A stretch of 64,000 bases of DNA from Scleromitrula shiraiana (taxonomy: Eukaryota > Ascomycota > Leotiomycetes > Helotiales > Sclerotiniaceae): NCBI GenBank assembly GCA_028455995.1, contig JABELC010000007.1, positions 248,001 through 312,000 on the forward strand, read 5' to 3'. The position numbers and the translations under genes were made by a program. Numbering within the stretch: the stretch's first letter is position 1; each line of letters starts with the position of its first letter. The notes below the pieces were generated by a model. The model was not told the DNA's origin, did no database searches, and saw only the letters and a list, made by a program, of their open reading frames with translations. Shown here in pieces: positions 44,291 to 57,239 of this stretch.

Positions 44291-45429
44291 TTACAATATT
44301 TGGTTCTTCTTCAACCCAGCTAGTTGAGCAAGAGTAGAGAATACACCAACCATACCTGTACCATCAGTATGCCGTCCTAAAGCATGTGATTCTCCTGTAA
44401 ATGATTGCTCCAAATCTGATTGACTTTCAGCACACAAAGTGTCTGCGATTTTCTTCCCCCGCAACCTTTCTTCATTGATCTTCTCGCGCGTCCATTCTTG
44501 CCCATTCTCTGTAGTAATGTTTTGCATCGATTTCGCATCCAGCTTCTTCTCTACAAGAGCATCTGGCAGTAGACCTGATGCCTTCAACATGAATTCGGGA
44601 CTGATAGTTTTCCGGCCCTTCTTGAAAACACATTTACTCAAAGATGAAGCTACAATGCTAGACTTTGGATCGAATTCCTCACACTTTTCGACCCATGACT
44701 CTTCTTTCTGGTGAGGATAGAGCGTATATGATTCTGGTCTCGAAGTTTTTTTTCGAACAAAATGCGTGACGAGCCATATCCATTTTTCATCCCAGGACAG
44801 AATTCTAGTCCACATCTCGTAAGACTCATATGGCTTGATTTCTTTCTTGAAGTTGCAACTGACTGCTCCTAATGCTATACCAAATGCTGGCTCTTTAGAT
44901 CCGGTTACGGCTTGTGTACCTCCTCTCATTTGCTCGATTCCTTCAGAGAATAGTGTGCAGAATAAGTGAGTTCGTGCCACATCGACGTCGGAAAAGTAGG
45001 AACTGTTGGTTTCTTTCGAAACGGTCAGCAGTTATTTACAGATGAAAGAGAGAAAATCAGCTCACTATGAAGATTAAAATCAATTTCCATCAATGGAGCA
45101 TGTGATTCTGTAATTATAGGTTGAAATATTTGGTCTGGACCAGGTTTAACCTTTGGCCGTTGTGAACGAAGACAGAATCGAAAGGCATTAACAATACGTA
45201 AATGCCAGATCAATGGCAGATTTTTGTGATTTCCAATCGCAAAAACTAAAAGCAAAACCTTCCACGCCGTTGACCACGTCCAAAGATATCTTAGTGTTTG
45301 TGAGAAGCACTCCAGGAAGATAGTGATGAGTATGAAGAGAAGGGTTTGGTTTTGCGAATCCTGCTTAATTGAATTTGAGATTGTAGTCTCGAAACTACTC
45401 CCTGTGAAGTTGGACATCTCACCGGCCAT
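44291..45429 (-). CDS. THEM6-like thioesterase-superfamily protein
   Basis: Model on the minus strand: exons 45429..45066 and 45012..44291, 361 aa, one 53-nt intron. The junction joins FNLH to KTNSSYFSDVDVARTH, the conserved core of fungal THEM6/4HBT-type hot-dog proteins (Asp-x-Asn-x-His-Lys ... Ser-Tyr-Phe-x-Asp-x-Asp-x-x-Arg). A hydrophobic stretch lies near residues 28-68, so membrane attachment is likely. SCNFKKEIKPYESYEMWTRI and SWDEKWIWLVTHFV are also typical. The family is predicted to act on acyl thioesters; the exact substrate is not known to me. It lies next to a fatty-acid elongase, which would fit acyl-chain handling. Confidence 0.75.
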
Positions 45430-46580
45430 TTCGAAGTAATATGACTCTGTGAATGGAAGGACTTTTAATGCAACTTTTGATAATCATAGGATCTTGCAAA
45501 AATCCGAGGAACAATGAGTCTATGTTCTTTTGGCCATCAGATATTCGTACCAGATTTTCTGGTTGACGGCTATCGCTATTATTGAACTTTGAATAAACAG
45601 AGCAGAACCTTATTAGTCTCACCGACCTATTAGCTGTCTATAACAAGCAATATTTAAGAGCAAATCCTAAAGCATCTTAGTGTAGGGATTGGGCTAACTC
45701 GGGTGAGCGCTTACTTCTGAAAACATTCTAAGTTCGAACTTTGAATTAGTTTCAAAACAACTCAAGACTGGAATTGATCGTCATACACCACAATAGGATG
45801 TTCTAGCTACAATAACTTTCTACTAGTAAAGTTCCTATTCGGGAGCTGACACAATGGATATGGTTATTACGCATTGACATTCCTGCACCCCTCCACACGG
45901 CTCAGGGACTAATAAGGTCAAATAATTCAAGCCTCCTTGCAAAGTCAGCCAGGATTACAAGTTACTTGAAGTGAGTTACATGTTCACTAAAGGGTTTCTA
46001 AACCATACTAAAGCCTTTCTTCAATACAACATCACTTTAATATTCAAAAATGCCTTAAATCTAAGGTTTAAGATTCTACTACTACTAGTATTATTCTATT
46101 ATTCTCAGGCCATTACTACATTTTAAAAACAAGAATAAAAATATTTTATATTGTTTTGTTTTATATTCAATAATTAATAAATACTAAACGTGAAGAATGT
46201 AATTATAATTTAAAAATATAAGAAACCATTGATAATATACTAGTATTATAAATTTATAATCAATTTATAATCGATTAGTAGTAGAAACTTAATATTAACT
46301 ACTAGTAGTACTAGTACTAGTAGTACTAGTAAATAGTTATCTACCGCCGTCACCGTGACGGTAGTCCATACTAATGATCAACATTTGACTAGTCACCAGT
46401 GGATACATTGAACGTGCGAACAAAGTACATCCAGTAAAGCTCTAGTGAAATCTTCAATACACACTCTAATGGCTGGCAGATTTAACTTCAATTAAATAAG
46501 TATGATACAAATCTCCCATTTAATTGCTAACTTGATTTGACATTGAAAATGGCAAGTTTCAGCCGTAAAGTAAATCTACA
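45430..46580. other. AT-rich spacer
   Basis: No gene. 46070-46340 is AT-rich with stacked ACTAGT palindromes. An inverted repeat CCGTCAC-C-GTGACGG sits at about 46349-46363. Confidence 0.5.
46250..46332. repeat. AT-rich tract with ACTAGT palindromes
   Basis: Repeated ACTAGTAGTACTAGT units within an AT-rich tract. The same motif recurs in the AT-rich tracts at 12740-12920 and 50990-51240. Confidence 0.6.
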
Positions 46581-47645
46581 TCATGCTTTTCCTCCATCCT
46601 TGATATTTCGAGACTCGATGGTGGTTCTCTTTACTTTCGGCTTGTATGTAGCGAGATAAAAAGAGATGAAGAGGAAAAGGTACGAGCTCAGAATCGTGCA
46701 GCCCGCGACGGCAGCCCATGGCTCCCCTGCACATGATCCAACGTGAGGAAGAGACTGGTGGTAAGTGCTAGTCCAATAATTCCAGGAGGCGAACTGAGTA
46801 TCAATTTAGTATGTGCCAGATTGTTTTCTAGTTCAGAGGAGAGGCTTACATAAACTGCGACGAGATCAATGACGAATTGGGTGATTTGTAAACGAGTAAT
46901 CCATTCTTTCCAGGTTATACGGATTCCACGTGCACTTTGGAAATAATACCAATACATCACAACGTGAACAAACAAGTTGAGAGTGATTGGGACCCATGAT
47001 ACTGGGGTATGCCCAACAAGTTGGGTATAGCATAAGAGGGCTGTTGCCGGATGGTGATAACAGTGAAGGAAGGCTAACAGAGTTATCTGAGCTGCTTTTT
47101 CGAATCTGGAGAATAAGACTTACTCAAAGGTTTCTTTTTGAGAAACAAGAAGACAGTATCAAGTAACTCCACGTATTTCGTGATATAATTCAACTATTTG
47201 ATAGATTAGCATGTGAAAACTCTCATACCCCCATTAGAATACATACATAATACAAGGTAACCAGTGGTTTGGTCCATCCACTTCCACCGCAGATGGCATC
47301 ATAAAGACCATACTTCCATAGACTTGGAAGTAGTTGCTCTGCAAATAGAACAAGCAATGTCCCACTTACGGCAGTCAACATCAAGTTATGTGCCATAAAC
47401 AACGTGTTAAGCTTGTATGCTGGGCGATTCTTCATCCAAGCTTGACCACCGAATATGACAGCATAATATAATACTATCATACCAAGGGTTTCTCCAAGTG
47501 TTGCCATAGGAGTCACTCCGGGAACAAATTTGAAGTCTTCAGCAGGATATCCTGCCATCGAAGTCCAAATCTTGTCGAAGGCTTCCCAAGGCGAGAACTT
47601 TAGTGAGCCATTGAGAGGCGGGTAAATAATTGTAGTAGTAGACAT
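46581..47645 (-). CDS. ELO-family fatty-acid elongase
   Basis: Model on the minus strand: 47645..47247, 47193..47124, 47073..46850, 46793..46581; 301 aa, phases consistent. The ELO condensing enzyme joins malonyl-CoA to long-chain acyl-CoA in the ER. The diagnostic parts are all present: [31 protein letters not shown] (the HxxHH metal-binding motif, made by joining exons 2 and 3), [14 protein letters not shown] and [12 protein letters not shown]. The segment [16 protein letters not shown] leads into the last helix and a basic KPKVKR tail. Length fits the family. Several membrane helices are visible. I see no lesion. Chain-length preference cannot be told from this. Confidence 0.92.
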
Positions 47646-48860
47646 ATCCAGAAAAGTTGAACTCCTTCAGACAGTAAAGTAAGAAATTCAAGAATAAGAG
47701 TGATAAATTCTGCGATGGTCTCCAGCCTGGTAGGCACGAAGAATTATATCTTCTTTTCTGTTCTAGTTACGGTGCTGTGTTGATCCTAGCACAATTGCTC
47801 GTTTCCAAAGTATTTACAGAGAGTGAAAGTAAACATCACTCGCTAGTGTGGAAGATCTTAATCAAGAATGCAGATACGGTTTGTAGCAATGGTGATCTTA
47901 GCCAATATGGCAGCAAAATAGCGATACCGGCTCCAAAACTTGTCAGAAACAATAAATGTTAATAAGTTCCGCAAGTTCCTATAGGTTCATTCGCTTTATT
48001 CGTGTGTGGGTTGTTTATCTATTGTTTTAGCAATCTCAAGTCACTACTTTGGTAGGTTGGTATCCGTCTTGAGTACCAGGATAACGAACTTTCAGAGTTT
48101 TATTGAGATCAAGCTTCCGATTTGCGGAGTCTCATCATCTCCCCGATTTGTTAGGATGTATAGTGCCGGTAGTTTCACCCGCGACCTTCCTACTTTAAGT
48201 CATTGACTTTAATTCACAGATAGTCTAACGATATTGAGTTTTGCACTAGACAATATCGTTCTTCAGGTACCTGTGACGGGAAAATAGTCTTCCAATCATA
48301 GGCCAATAATCCAATCTAACTCGGGTATTCAACTAGAATCAGGAGTCCACTGAAGACCGACCACGTCTGCAGATTTTCTAAATTACATGGTGTGGTAACT
48401 GAAAAAAATGGTTGCAAACAACTCAGCTATTCCACTGATACCCCGAAGTTCTCTTAAGCTTTTACTGGAATTGGATCCCATATGTCAAAAGTATCAAATA
48501 TGCATGTCAATAATTCTTTTATAGGTTGTATAGAGTCACAAAAAAGCCACCAAATCACTAAGCAACCTGACTTGACCGACCAATGCGACATCCGAGTGGA
48601 CGGCAAACCTCAAAAGAATGCATGGACTAATCTTAAATGCAACATGATGAGATGCGACTATTGAATAGTTGAGGTTAGAGATCATTATGATCAGCATCTT
48701 CAGGCTCCTGCTGCAAACGTTTTAATCTGATCTAGATCTATGAGTTACAGAAATAAACGAACTATACACTCGCGCTTGAATTTATTTTGTTCTTAACTGA
48801 AGGTCTTCTGTCTCCCTCCTTGACTTTATTCCTCATCTCGAAATCATTTAGTTAACCAAT
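47646..48860. other. spacer, probable divergent promoter region
   Basis: It separates the elongase (minus strand) from the P450 (plus strand). Only short frames without domains. Confidence 0.5.
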
Positions 48861-50591
48861 ATGGCGATTCAAGTCTCTTTCATTTCCCTATCTGGGGCGG
48901 CAACTTTGATATCGTTGCTCATAGCAAAGAACTCATCGTGGAGCACAATATACTCACTATCGATAGTTTTTGGGTTCTTTATACCATCATATGTCTTCTA
49001 TCTTAGTTACATCTTCCCATTCTATATTTCTGAGCTCCGTCATATTCCCACCGTTCCTGGTTTCCCTCTTTGGGGACAGTTTTATGAGATAATCACCAAC
49101 GAATGCGGTGTTCCACAACGCAAATGGCATCAAGTGCATGGTCCTATCATCAGATATTTCTTTCCGTTCGGAGCTGAACGTCTTGCAGTTGCAGATGATG
49201 ACGCGATTAAACAGGTAAGGCTCAACAATGAATGATTTGGCGTATAGTTCGAATAACAGGTTTTTCAGATAACAACCAGAAATCCATACAACTATCCAAA
49301 ACCGGTGCGCGCAAAGCTATGGATGGTTAGAATTCTGGGAGAAGGTGTTCTTCTAGCTGAAGGGGCCGAGCATGTACATCAACGAAAGTCACTTGCTCCT
49401 GGTTTCTCTATCCAATCCATTAGAGCTCTCTATCCCGTCTTCTGGCAAAAGTCGCTTCTTCTTACTAAGTTATGGAAGAAAGAGATGGAAGTGTCAAATG
49501 TTAAGACAAAATCATTTGAAGTTTTGGAGTGGTTGAACCGTACCACACTTGATATCATTGGCTCAGCGGGATTCGGTGTCGACATTAACTCTCTTGAGCA
49601 TCCCGAAACTCCTATTCGTGAAGCCTATAGGCTAGTTTTTGCATTCGATATCGGATCTCGTATCTTGCATGGTCTTCAGGCTTTCATTCCGTCTACGAAG
49701 TTGATTCCAGCCAAGATGAATCGCGACATGGAAACTTCGCGTAATATCATTCTCAAAACCTCAACAGATATTATTGACGAAAAGCAAGACCAAGCTATGC
49801 AAAGAACCAATCATAAAGATATCATTGCATTAATTGCCAAGGATAACTTGAAAATGAAGGAGGCTGGAGAGCAAGGTCTCTCTTTCGAAACAATGCGCGA
49901 CCAAATTATGGTAAGTCATTCTATTTGAGCAGCGTTTTTCACTCTATTGAAAGCAAATTTCTGACTCTTCTAGACTTTCCTGGGTGCAGGTCATGATACA
50001 ACCGCTACAGGTGTAGCATGGACTATCCATCTTCTCTCCACACATCCTACCATTCAAGACAAACTCCGAGCTGAGATGCGCGAGCACATGCCTTTCCTCT
50101 TTGACCCTTCCACTCGTTATGGTCCGAACACAGAAACTGCAGATGCAGATCTCCTCCCATACCTAGACAACGTATGTCGAGAATCTCTCCGCTACATTCC
50201 ACCAATTCCAATGACTGTGCGACAATCCATCAATGAGGATAAATTGGGACCATACACTGTACCTGGAGGTACCGTCATCTACGTCCTGGCCAATGCTATT
50301 AATCATCTTCCTATGTACTGGGGTCCGACAGCCGATGTTTTTGATCCTGACCGATGGGACAAATTACCGGCTTCATTCACTACAAATGCCTTTATGACAT
50401 TTTTGCAGGGTCCAAGAGGATGCATTGGACGGAAGTTTGCGGAAACGGAGATGAAGGTTTTATTGTGTTGTTTGCTGAGCATGTATAAATTTGAGCGTGA
50501 TGAGAGTGTGACGAATCCAGAGGATTTGAAAATGTGGAGACTAGTATTGAGACCAAGGGATGGTGTGCAAGTCAAAGTCACTCCTATCTAA
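48861..50591 (+). CDS. cytochrome P450 monooxygenase
   Basis: Model: join(48861..49214, 49269..49910, 49974..50591), 537 aa, all junctions phase 0. The N-terminus has two hydrophobic helices (about residues 7-22 and 32-58), so it is an ER-anchored P450. The I-helix FLGAGHDTTATG follows directly after intron 2. The K-helix CRESLRYIPPIP carries E-x-x-R, the PERF-equivalent is DPDRW, and the haem loop is LQGPRGCIGRKFA with the ligand Cys. Gene length and motif spacing are normal. The haem loop with Gln-Gly-Pro-Arg resembles CYP4/CYP6-like fungal clans rather than CYP52. Substrate unknown; the elongase and acyltransferase next door hint at a lipid-like substrate. Confidence 0.93.
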
Positions 50592-52662
50592 ATTTCTTGG
50601 GTTCAAACTTTAGATAGGATATCAAGCTTGTTGAAAAGCAGCTGAAAATTTTTGGATGGTTTAGCAATAATGTAACGTCTATGCACATACATACCATAGA
50701 ATCATCAATGATATTACGTTTTACGAGAGTGATGAAGTTCCGTTCCCTGTACGTAACTTCGCAATTGAGAAGATGTTAAAAATGTTACAAGGTAGGAGCT
50801 TCCTCAAAAGCATCTCAGGCTGACAAGCACTTACAAAAAAATAAGTTTCATAAAAACTCGACCATGGACATTTTATAATCCCCTATCTCATGATAAGTAC
50901 CGCGCCAAGCAACGGAATCTCCATGATGGTTTCAATAATTCTATGATAGTTTATATAATAAAAATTATATACAGTACTAGGCAACTTCTAATCTACTAGT
51001 ATGATTATCACAACATCATTTTTCTAGATCTAATTAAAAATCAATTACTAACATTGAATTATAATTTTTTAACTTTAGTACTAGTAGTATTATATAAAAT
51101 TTATGATTTAATATATAATAGTATAGTAATACAGGTTTTACTATGATAATAATATAAGTTATAAATAGTACTATCATAATTTTTGTAAAAAGAAAATTGA
51201 AAAAAAATCATTATTACTAGTATATTCAAGTTATAAAATAATTCAAATATATTTATATCATATAAAATCTTTCTTTTTTTGAAAAAAATAAAATGATTTC
51301 TCAAAAACATCTTATTTACATCAACAAAAAAAAGCAAAATCTTTTTACAAAAATTAAGCAAAGTCCGACGATTATGGCTCAAATGGCGCCCATACCAAGC
51401 AACAACTCGAATCTTATCTCAACTCAATCGTGATATCTCTAAATATACGCTTTTCCACAGAACCGGGGTTGCAGACCGCTATTCCCAAACACAACGAAGA
51501 AATATCAACATTAACCGGGAGATTGATAGCATGTTCAGCATTGCGATCGATGATCTGTATATCAATTCTTTTCATTAAACTACTTTTTCTCGCCTATTTG
51601 AATGCAAACGAACCATAGAAGAGCATTGCTAATGCTTGCAAGCAAAGCGACACCAGAAAGGTACAAATAATCCATGGACAAGAGTGAAACATATATTTCT
51701 ACACTCGCCAATACTTGATACTTTCAGACAGTTCGGCTTGTACATCCCAGGATAGAGATTGTGTCACCAATAAAAGAGAGCTACCGACGTCGCAAACAAA
51801 ACCCGAACCAATCGCAAAATTTTGATTCTGAATAATACCTGCGTAGATGCGTAGCTGCGGGTACTGTGGATCTAGATGCTCACACATGCACTATTGAGGT
51901 TCCCGCTCGCCTTTCAGGGCTTAGTCTACTTAACCTTCCTAGTATTACCGACACGAGCAAGTGAGATCGGCATATCTAACGACAAGGATACTGCGCTCGG
52001 ATTGAAAAGCCCAGCTCTAGCGCTAGTACTAGTCTACACTTAAAGATAAGCGAGACAGGAGACTAGACGCGTCCGCCCCAGGAACATGTTAGACTAATGC
52101 TCCTAGATAACAATGCACATTTTGTTCAAGTTATTGAACAAGAAAATTTAAATTTGGTCAGTATGGCACACCCTATCATCGAGTTTTCATGATTCGCACA
52201 TCAATGTAGTTTAGGTTTCTAATTTTAGTTTTTGTGTCCTTAGATAGTTTGAGTATAAATTTCCGCACAATGATCGTAACTGGAGGATCATATTACACTC
52301 CGCATATACATATCCATCAGGCGTAGAAATTCCAAATTTCCTCGGCAAAGTCATATTTTCATATGCTGTGTTGCCAAAAGAAAAAACATATTCATGTTGG
52401 AAGAAATTAACTCTGGCGGTCGACTACTGAGGCACTATCATGTACATAATTTGAGTTAAAACTTAGGAATAAAGTGATATCTACGTGCAGTTATTGTTAG
52501 GGTGCAAGTTTCAGCTATCGGATCTTATTGCTCTCTTGTGTTATTTAACAATGGCACAATGATTATAATGAAATTAGAATTAAATGGCTCGCAATGAATA
52601 CCGACTGAAAACTTCTCGATCTAACCTTTCCCGCAAATAATCCCTATCTAGAAGATCCTCTA
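50592..52662. other. AT-rich spacer
   Basis: 50940-51380 is strongly AT-rich, again with ACTAGT motifs. No gene is seen in the remainder. Confidence 0.5.
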
Positions 52663-54042
52663 TCAAGAAGACCTCCATTCTGCAAACTGACTGAAAACTT
52701 CGTCCCTCTTCAGAGCTTCTAAACATTCTTTTCGCAGACCCAGACAAATCTCCAAACCTCCTTTTCCAAGTCTTTCTTCATCATTTCCAGGAATCCTTGG
52801 GAAAATGATGAAGATCCCATCCGTCTTTACACTTTTCCACCTAAATTTTCTGCATTTTCCACCCAACTTTTCTCCCCAATCCAGCAAGTAATATGGCTGT
52901 CCAGACCAAGATGAACATCCTACATTGCGTTGTAGAGAGTGGTATCCCATTGGTCGTAATCGGGCAAGATCGTCCGCATTCTGAATAGCTTTTATCACAT
53001 CCTTGACTTTCGAATCGTTAACTTCAACGACTGATTGACGGACTCGACGTGCGATATCACTGAGATGGGCGAGGCTGGGAGAGGATGTAAGATCTGCGAA
53101 TGTGCCTTGGCATTTAGAAACTAAGACAACATTTCCCGTAAATGTAGGAGACATAGGTGGGAGGAGGCGGCTACGTCCATTTACCGCCATTGAGAATAAT
53201 GATAGAGTAGATGTATCTGAGGAGTCAGAGGTCGCTATTCGTGCGGATGTTATACGGCACCAAACAAGTGCAACCAAAGCATCATTTGTAGATACCCAAG
53301 ATGAATCATTCGAGTCTCCGTTAGCCAGCTTTTTCAGTCGTTGTAATGAATCGTCTGAGAAGAAAAATAGTCCAGTATCTACCGTATCTGAACATTGAAA
53401 AAGATAAGGAGTGGTAGGTGTATTTTCTGGTAATAGTTTATATTCGGGGTGGCTTTCCAACAATCCTGTGCCTTCTCCATTTGATAAAGCGGAATTATCA
53501 ATCCATTCTTTATTCACCAATTCATGACCATTATCCCCTCGACAAAACGTAGCCCACAACTTCAAAATATTGAACATTCCCACTTCATCCATCACACAAT
53601 GATGAACTGCGCAAACAAGTATGATACCACCTCGAATTATAATTGCTTGCGCTAGGAGAACCTGGGTACTGTTTTTTGAATTATATGGCAACACATATTC
53701 GCTCAATGCATCAGTGGGGAACCTTTCGTCTTGGATAGTCTTGAAATCGTATTTGGTGCTTAAATCTTCTACTGCTAGGATGTCGTCGACACTAAAATAA
53801 GGAGCTTGGACGGCAAGCGAGCCATTCTGAAGATGTGGATTATGAGATGGGCCTACTGAGCCGGCCACAACTGGGAATGCTGAAATTGTTTTTGAGAGGG
53901 CATCTTTGAGTGTATCAACGATGATTTTTGGGTCAAAGTTAGAAGAGAAGTAGAGAAGTTTTGGAACATGAACGCGTGGTGCTAGATGATCAAGTGGGGA
54001 CAGCGAGTAAGGCTCTGCTAGGCCGAATTTCTCTTCTATCAT
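52663..54042 (-). CDS. BAHD/Tri101-type acyltransferase
   Basis: 459 aa, single exon on the minus strand. The open frame begins further upstream, but the first ATG is at 54042 (MIEEKFGLAEPYSLSPLDHL). The protein has the PF02458 transferase fold markers: DHLAPRVHVPKLLYF at the N-terminus, the catalytic HHCVMD (H-x3-D, residues 148-152), GNVVLVSKC near the middle, and LLDWGEKLGG as the DFGWG-like C-terminal motif. The family moves an acyl group from acyl-CoA to an alcohol or amine; fungal members include trichothecene 3-O-acetyltransferase. It lies between two P450 genes. Acylation of a hydroxyl group installed by a P450 is a reasonable inference. Confidence 0.88.
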   Translation of the reverse strand: MIEEKFGLAEPYSLSPLDHLAPRVHVPKLLYFSSNFDPKIIVDTLKDALSKTISAFPVVAGSVGPSHNPHLQNGSLAVQAPYFSVDDILAVEDLSTKYDFKTIQDERFPTDALSEYVLPYNSKNSTQVLLAQAIIIRGGIILVCAVHHCVMDEVGMFNILKLWATFCRGDNGHELVNKEWIDNSALSNGEGTGLLESHPEYKLLPENTPTTPYLFQCSDTVDTGLFFFSDDSLQRLKKLANGDSNDSSWVSTNDALVALVWCRITSARIATSDSSDTSTLSLFSMAVNGRSRLLPPMSPTFTGNVVLVSKCQGTFADLTSSPSLAHLSDIARRVRQSVVEVNDSKVKDVIKAIQNADDLARLRPMGYHSLQRNVGCSSWSGQPYYLLDWGEKLGGKCRKFRWKSVKTDGIFIIFPRIPGNDEERLGKGGLEICLGLRKECLEALKRDEVFSQFAEWRSS

Positions 54043-54694
54043 ATTGTAAGGAAAACAATAATTAATGGGATATGTCGTATAACTGTTCTTGTTTGTCAAA
54101 AGTGGGTGTTATTTCGATCTTTATAACACGCGTCAAAGAATAAGATGTGACTTTATAACTCAGCTTCATATCTCGTAGAATCCACATGAAAGCCAACGAG
54201 TTATTATCTGCAGGTCCTTCGAATCGACTGGTCCTAAGCTTAAAGTTTTCAACTAATGGATAATTGAAGTATAATCTCTTAGACTGATTGAATTTCTCAA
54301 AGTGGTTCAGAGCCTAGAATTTAGCAGTACCTACAGGCACCTTCGTACTAGCTGTCCTTTCATCGGTGTTCCAGATAAACAATCGCACAAAGTTGTATTA
54401 AGCTTTTTAGGCAAAGCTGACGACGCAAAACTGTCATCGATCAATACTGGCACTCGCAAATATAAAGTTAAACCTTATTCAACACGAATCAATCTCCCAT
54501 GTTTTGTTGATCGGCATCCGCACTATCATATCCTTCATTCTTTATGATTCCTGTTCCTACTCATTTTGAGTTCTTCTCGCTTCTACATTTTTACCAAATT
54601 ATCTCGTGCTGTATAGATGAAAGGATGGTAATTTAACTGATAAGAGTTTCTAGCAATTGAAATATCCCCTAAAAGGCGTTCAATCTATCAAATC
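54043..54694. other. divergent promoter region, acyltransferase and CYP52-like P450
   Basis: Roughly 650 bases between two genes transcribed away from each other. A shared promoter is possible; no specific binding site is recognised. Confidence 0.5.
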
Positions 54695-56433
54695 ATGTAT
54701 ATCGTGTCTCTCATTTTTTTCACTGGTATTTTGGCACTCTTTGCCAAATGCGTTTCAATATACCACTCCAAGCGACAGCGACAACTAGAAGCCAAACGAC
54801 ATGGTTGTGCACCTCCTCCCACAGTCTCTGGATCCGATCCATTCGGAATAATGTGTGTGATTGAAGCTGCAAGAGCAAATCGTCAAGGGAGAAGCCCCAG
54901 ATGGTTCTTGGAGCTTATAGATAGAGCAGGAAAGAATGCGTTGACGATTAGGGGGCAAGTTTTGGATACAGAGATTATCGTTACTAGAGATCCTACCTTG
55001 GTACAATTTATCTTACAAACCGAGTCACACAAGTGGGATATTGGTTCACAAAGGAGGGAGATTTGGAGTCCACTACTTGGCGATGGTATTTTCACAGCTC
55101 AAGGTAAGTCAATGATATTCTGTTTGCGTCTTTATATACAGCAAGATATAAATATCTTAAAAAACAGGCGATGCATGGAAACATTCCAGGCAACTTATTC
55201 GGCCCCAATTCTCCCGGGATAGAGTATCAGATCTGTATCTTGAAGAGCGTCACGTTCAGGCTTTACTTGCTCGTCGAGAACTCCAAACCTTGGAAACAGG
55301 ATGGACAGAGAAGGTTGACCTCGCTCCTCTATTTCTCAATCTGACTCTGGATGTCTCAACTGAGTTTCTATACGGAAGATCTGTGCATTCCCAAGATGTC
55401 GAAAATCCGTCACAGGTCCAAACAGCCAGTTCAAGTTCCCTTCAAAATGCAGAAGATCTTGATTTCCGCACATTTGGGCGTCATCTGGATGCTGGAAAAG
55501 AAAGTTTGTTCATGAAAGGAATTGCAGGTCGCTGGAATAGATTTGTTAAAGGTCGAAACTTTGACTATCATCGCGATGAAGTTCATGGAATGGTCGATAA
55601 ATTTGTGGGAAAACGCCTTCGTCAAAACAAGACAGAAGAGAGAAACCTCGAAGCAGTTTCCGAGAAAAGGCCCTTCTCACTCTTAGATGAACTGGCCAAG
55701 ATGAATCAAGATCCGAAGAGACTTCGTCATGAAACATTACAAGTATTAAACGCGGGACGCGATACAACCGGGTCATTAATTGGCTGGGTATTTTATTTTC
55801 TTGCGCGCAACCCCAGCACTTATACGAAGCTCCGCAATATCATTCTCTCAGAATTTGGACCTACTGGCTCAGAAATTACTTTCAAAGCATTAAGATCCTG
55901 TAAATACCTACAGCATGTTATCGATGAAGCATTACGTGTAGGAGCGCCAGTTCCTCTGAATGATCGTACATGTAATGAGGATACGATCTTACCTCGTGGA
56001 GGAGGTCCAGACGGTACACAGCCTATGTTTCTGCCGGCAGGATCGAGAGTGTTAATCTCGACCTATGCGATGCAGTATCGCAAAGATATTTGGGGAGATG
56101 ATGCAGATGAGTTTAAACCTGAGAGATGGGAGGGAAGGGGGGCTGGGTGGGAATTTATTCCGTTTGGTGGAGGACCTAGAAAATGCATCGGTCGTAAGTA
56201 GATATTTTCTCTTTCTCTTCCAGCCTTCGGAGTTTGACGTTATTGAACAAGCTAACTCATATCATCTAGAACAATTTTCGCTGACAGAAACATCATATAT
56301 CGTGGTGAGATTTCTGCAGAAGTATGATAGAATCGAGAACTTGGAGGCTCCGGGTCCGGTTCTATACCATCATACTGTTACGAATCGTAGTAAGAATGGA
56401 GTACAAGTTAGATTACATAAAGCAAATGTTTGA
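54695..56433 (+). CDS. CYP52-like cytochrome P450 (probable n-alkane/fatty-acid hydroxylase)
   Basis: Model: join(54695..55103, 55168..56193, 56270..56433), 532 aa. One N-terminal membrane helix (residues 3-20). I-helix LNAGRDTTGSLIGW. K-helix DEALRVGAPVP (E-x-x-R). LPRGGGPDG, which is characteristic of the CYP52/CYP63 group, then KPERW. Haem loop [20 protein letters not shown], where the CIGQ junction is made by the last intron. CYP52 enzymes hydroxylate the terminal carbon of alkanes and fatty acids in the ER. The last intron has a clear GCTAAC branch site. Intact. Substrate class is inferred from subfamily motifs. Confidence 0.92.
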
Positions 56434-57239
56434 ATATTGCTTAATAGATAGAGTCTACATTCAATAGAAGATCCGAAATTTCAGCACTTGTGATGTTACA
56501 TTATTTACTTTAATTTGTATGGGCTGGCCGAACGTAGAGAGATATGCTATTTATCCGAACTACAATCACTGAATCGACTCCATTCTTTTGTATCCTACAT
56601 CATCTACAACAACAAAATTCCTCCACAAGTCTTCTCGCAATTGTTCTCCAGCCGATTGACAAGCAAGTCTGACTGCGCCAGGACGTAGGGTAACGCGGGT
56701 GAGGCGGGGAGATTTGAAATATCAGATGTCATGCCGGCGCGCCAAGGCAGAGTTGCCGGAATAAGAGAACGCCTACACTATGAATAATGGGAGGTTAAAT
56801 AGACTTTGAATAATTTTAAACTCCTACGCAACTTCGTATGAGTACGAATAAGAAACTCGACTTTGTATCACAAGACTGATTGTGACAGCTTACGTAGTAC
56901 CACCGGAATCAAAAGAATAACCTTCGGCTCAGGGCGATTTTCTAGAACGATTGAATTTTGTGACACCGTCATCGGAAGAATGTTGCCGCTCGTGGCTTAT
57001 ATCAGCCTCAAAATCCACATGTACATGTACGAAGAGAGACGATGACGACGTTTTTTTCGATCATGAGTGATATTATGTAATTGTGACTCCAGGCAGACGA
57101 CTTTTATCTACAAGCTGAATCTTCCCGTTATACGTGTATATAATATATAGTTGACATTCATAAAGTATTGCAATTGACATCCACCAAATACTTCAATTAT
57201 ATTCCGTTGTCCTCTCTTACACAAACACATATCAACAAT
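56434..57239. other. spacer
   Basis: No gene seen. A TATATAATATATAG stretch near 57137-57150 may be the TATA region of the next gene. Confidence 0.45.

Noticed and set aside
47777..48664. Three short plus-strand frames between elongase and P450
   Set aside because: Each about 60 codons, no motif, in a divergent promoter region.
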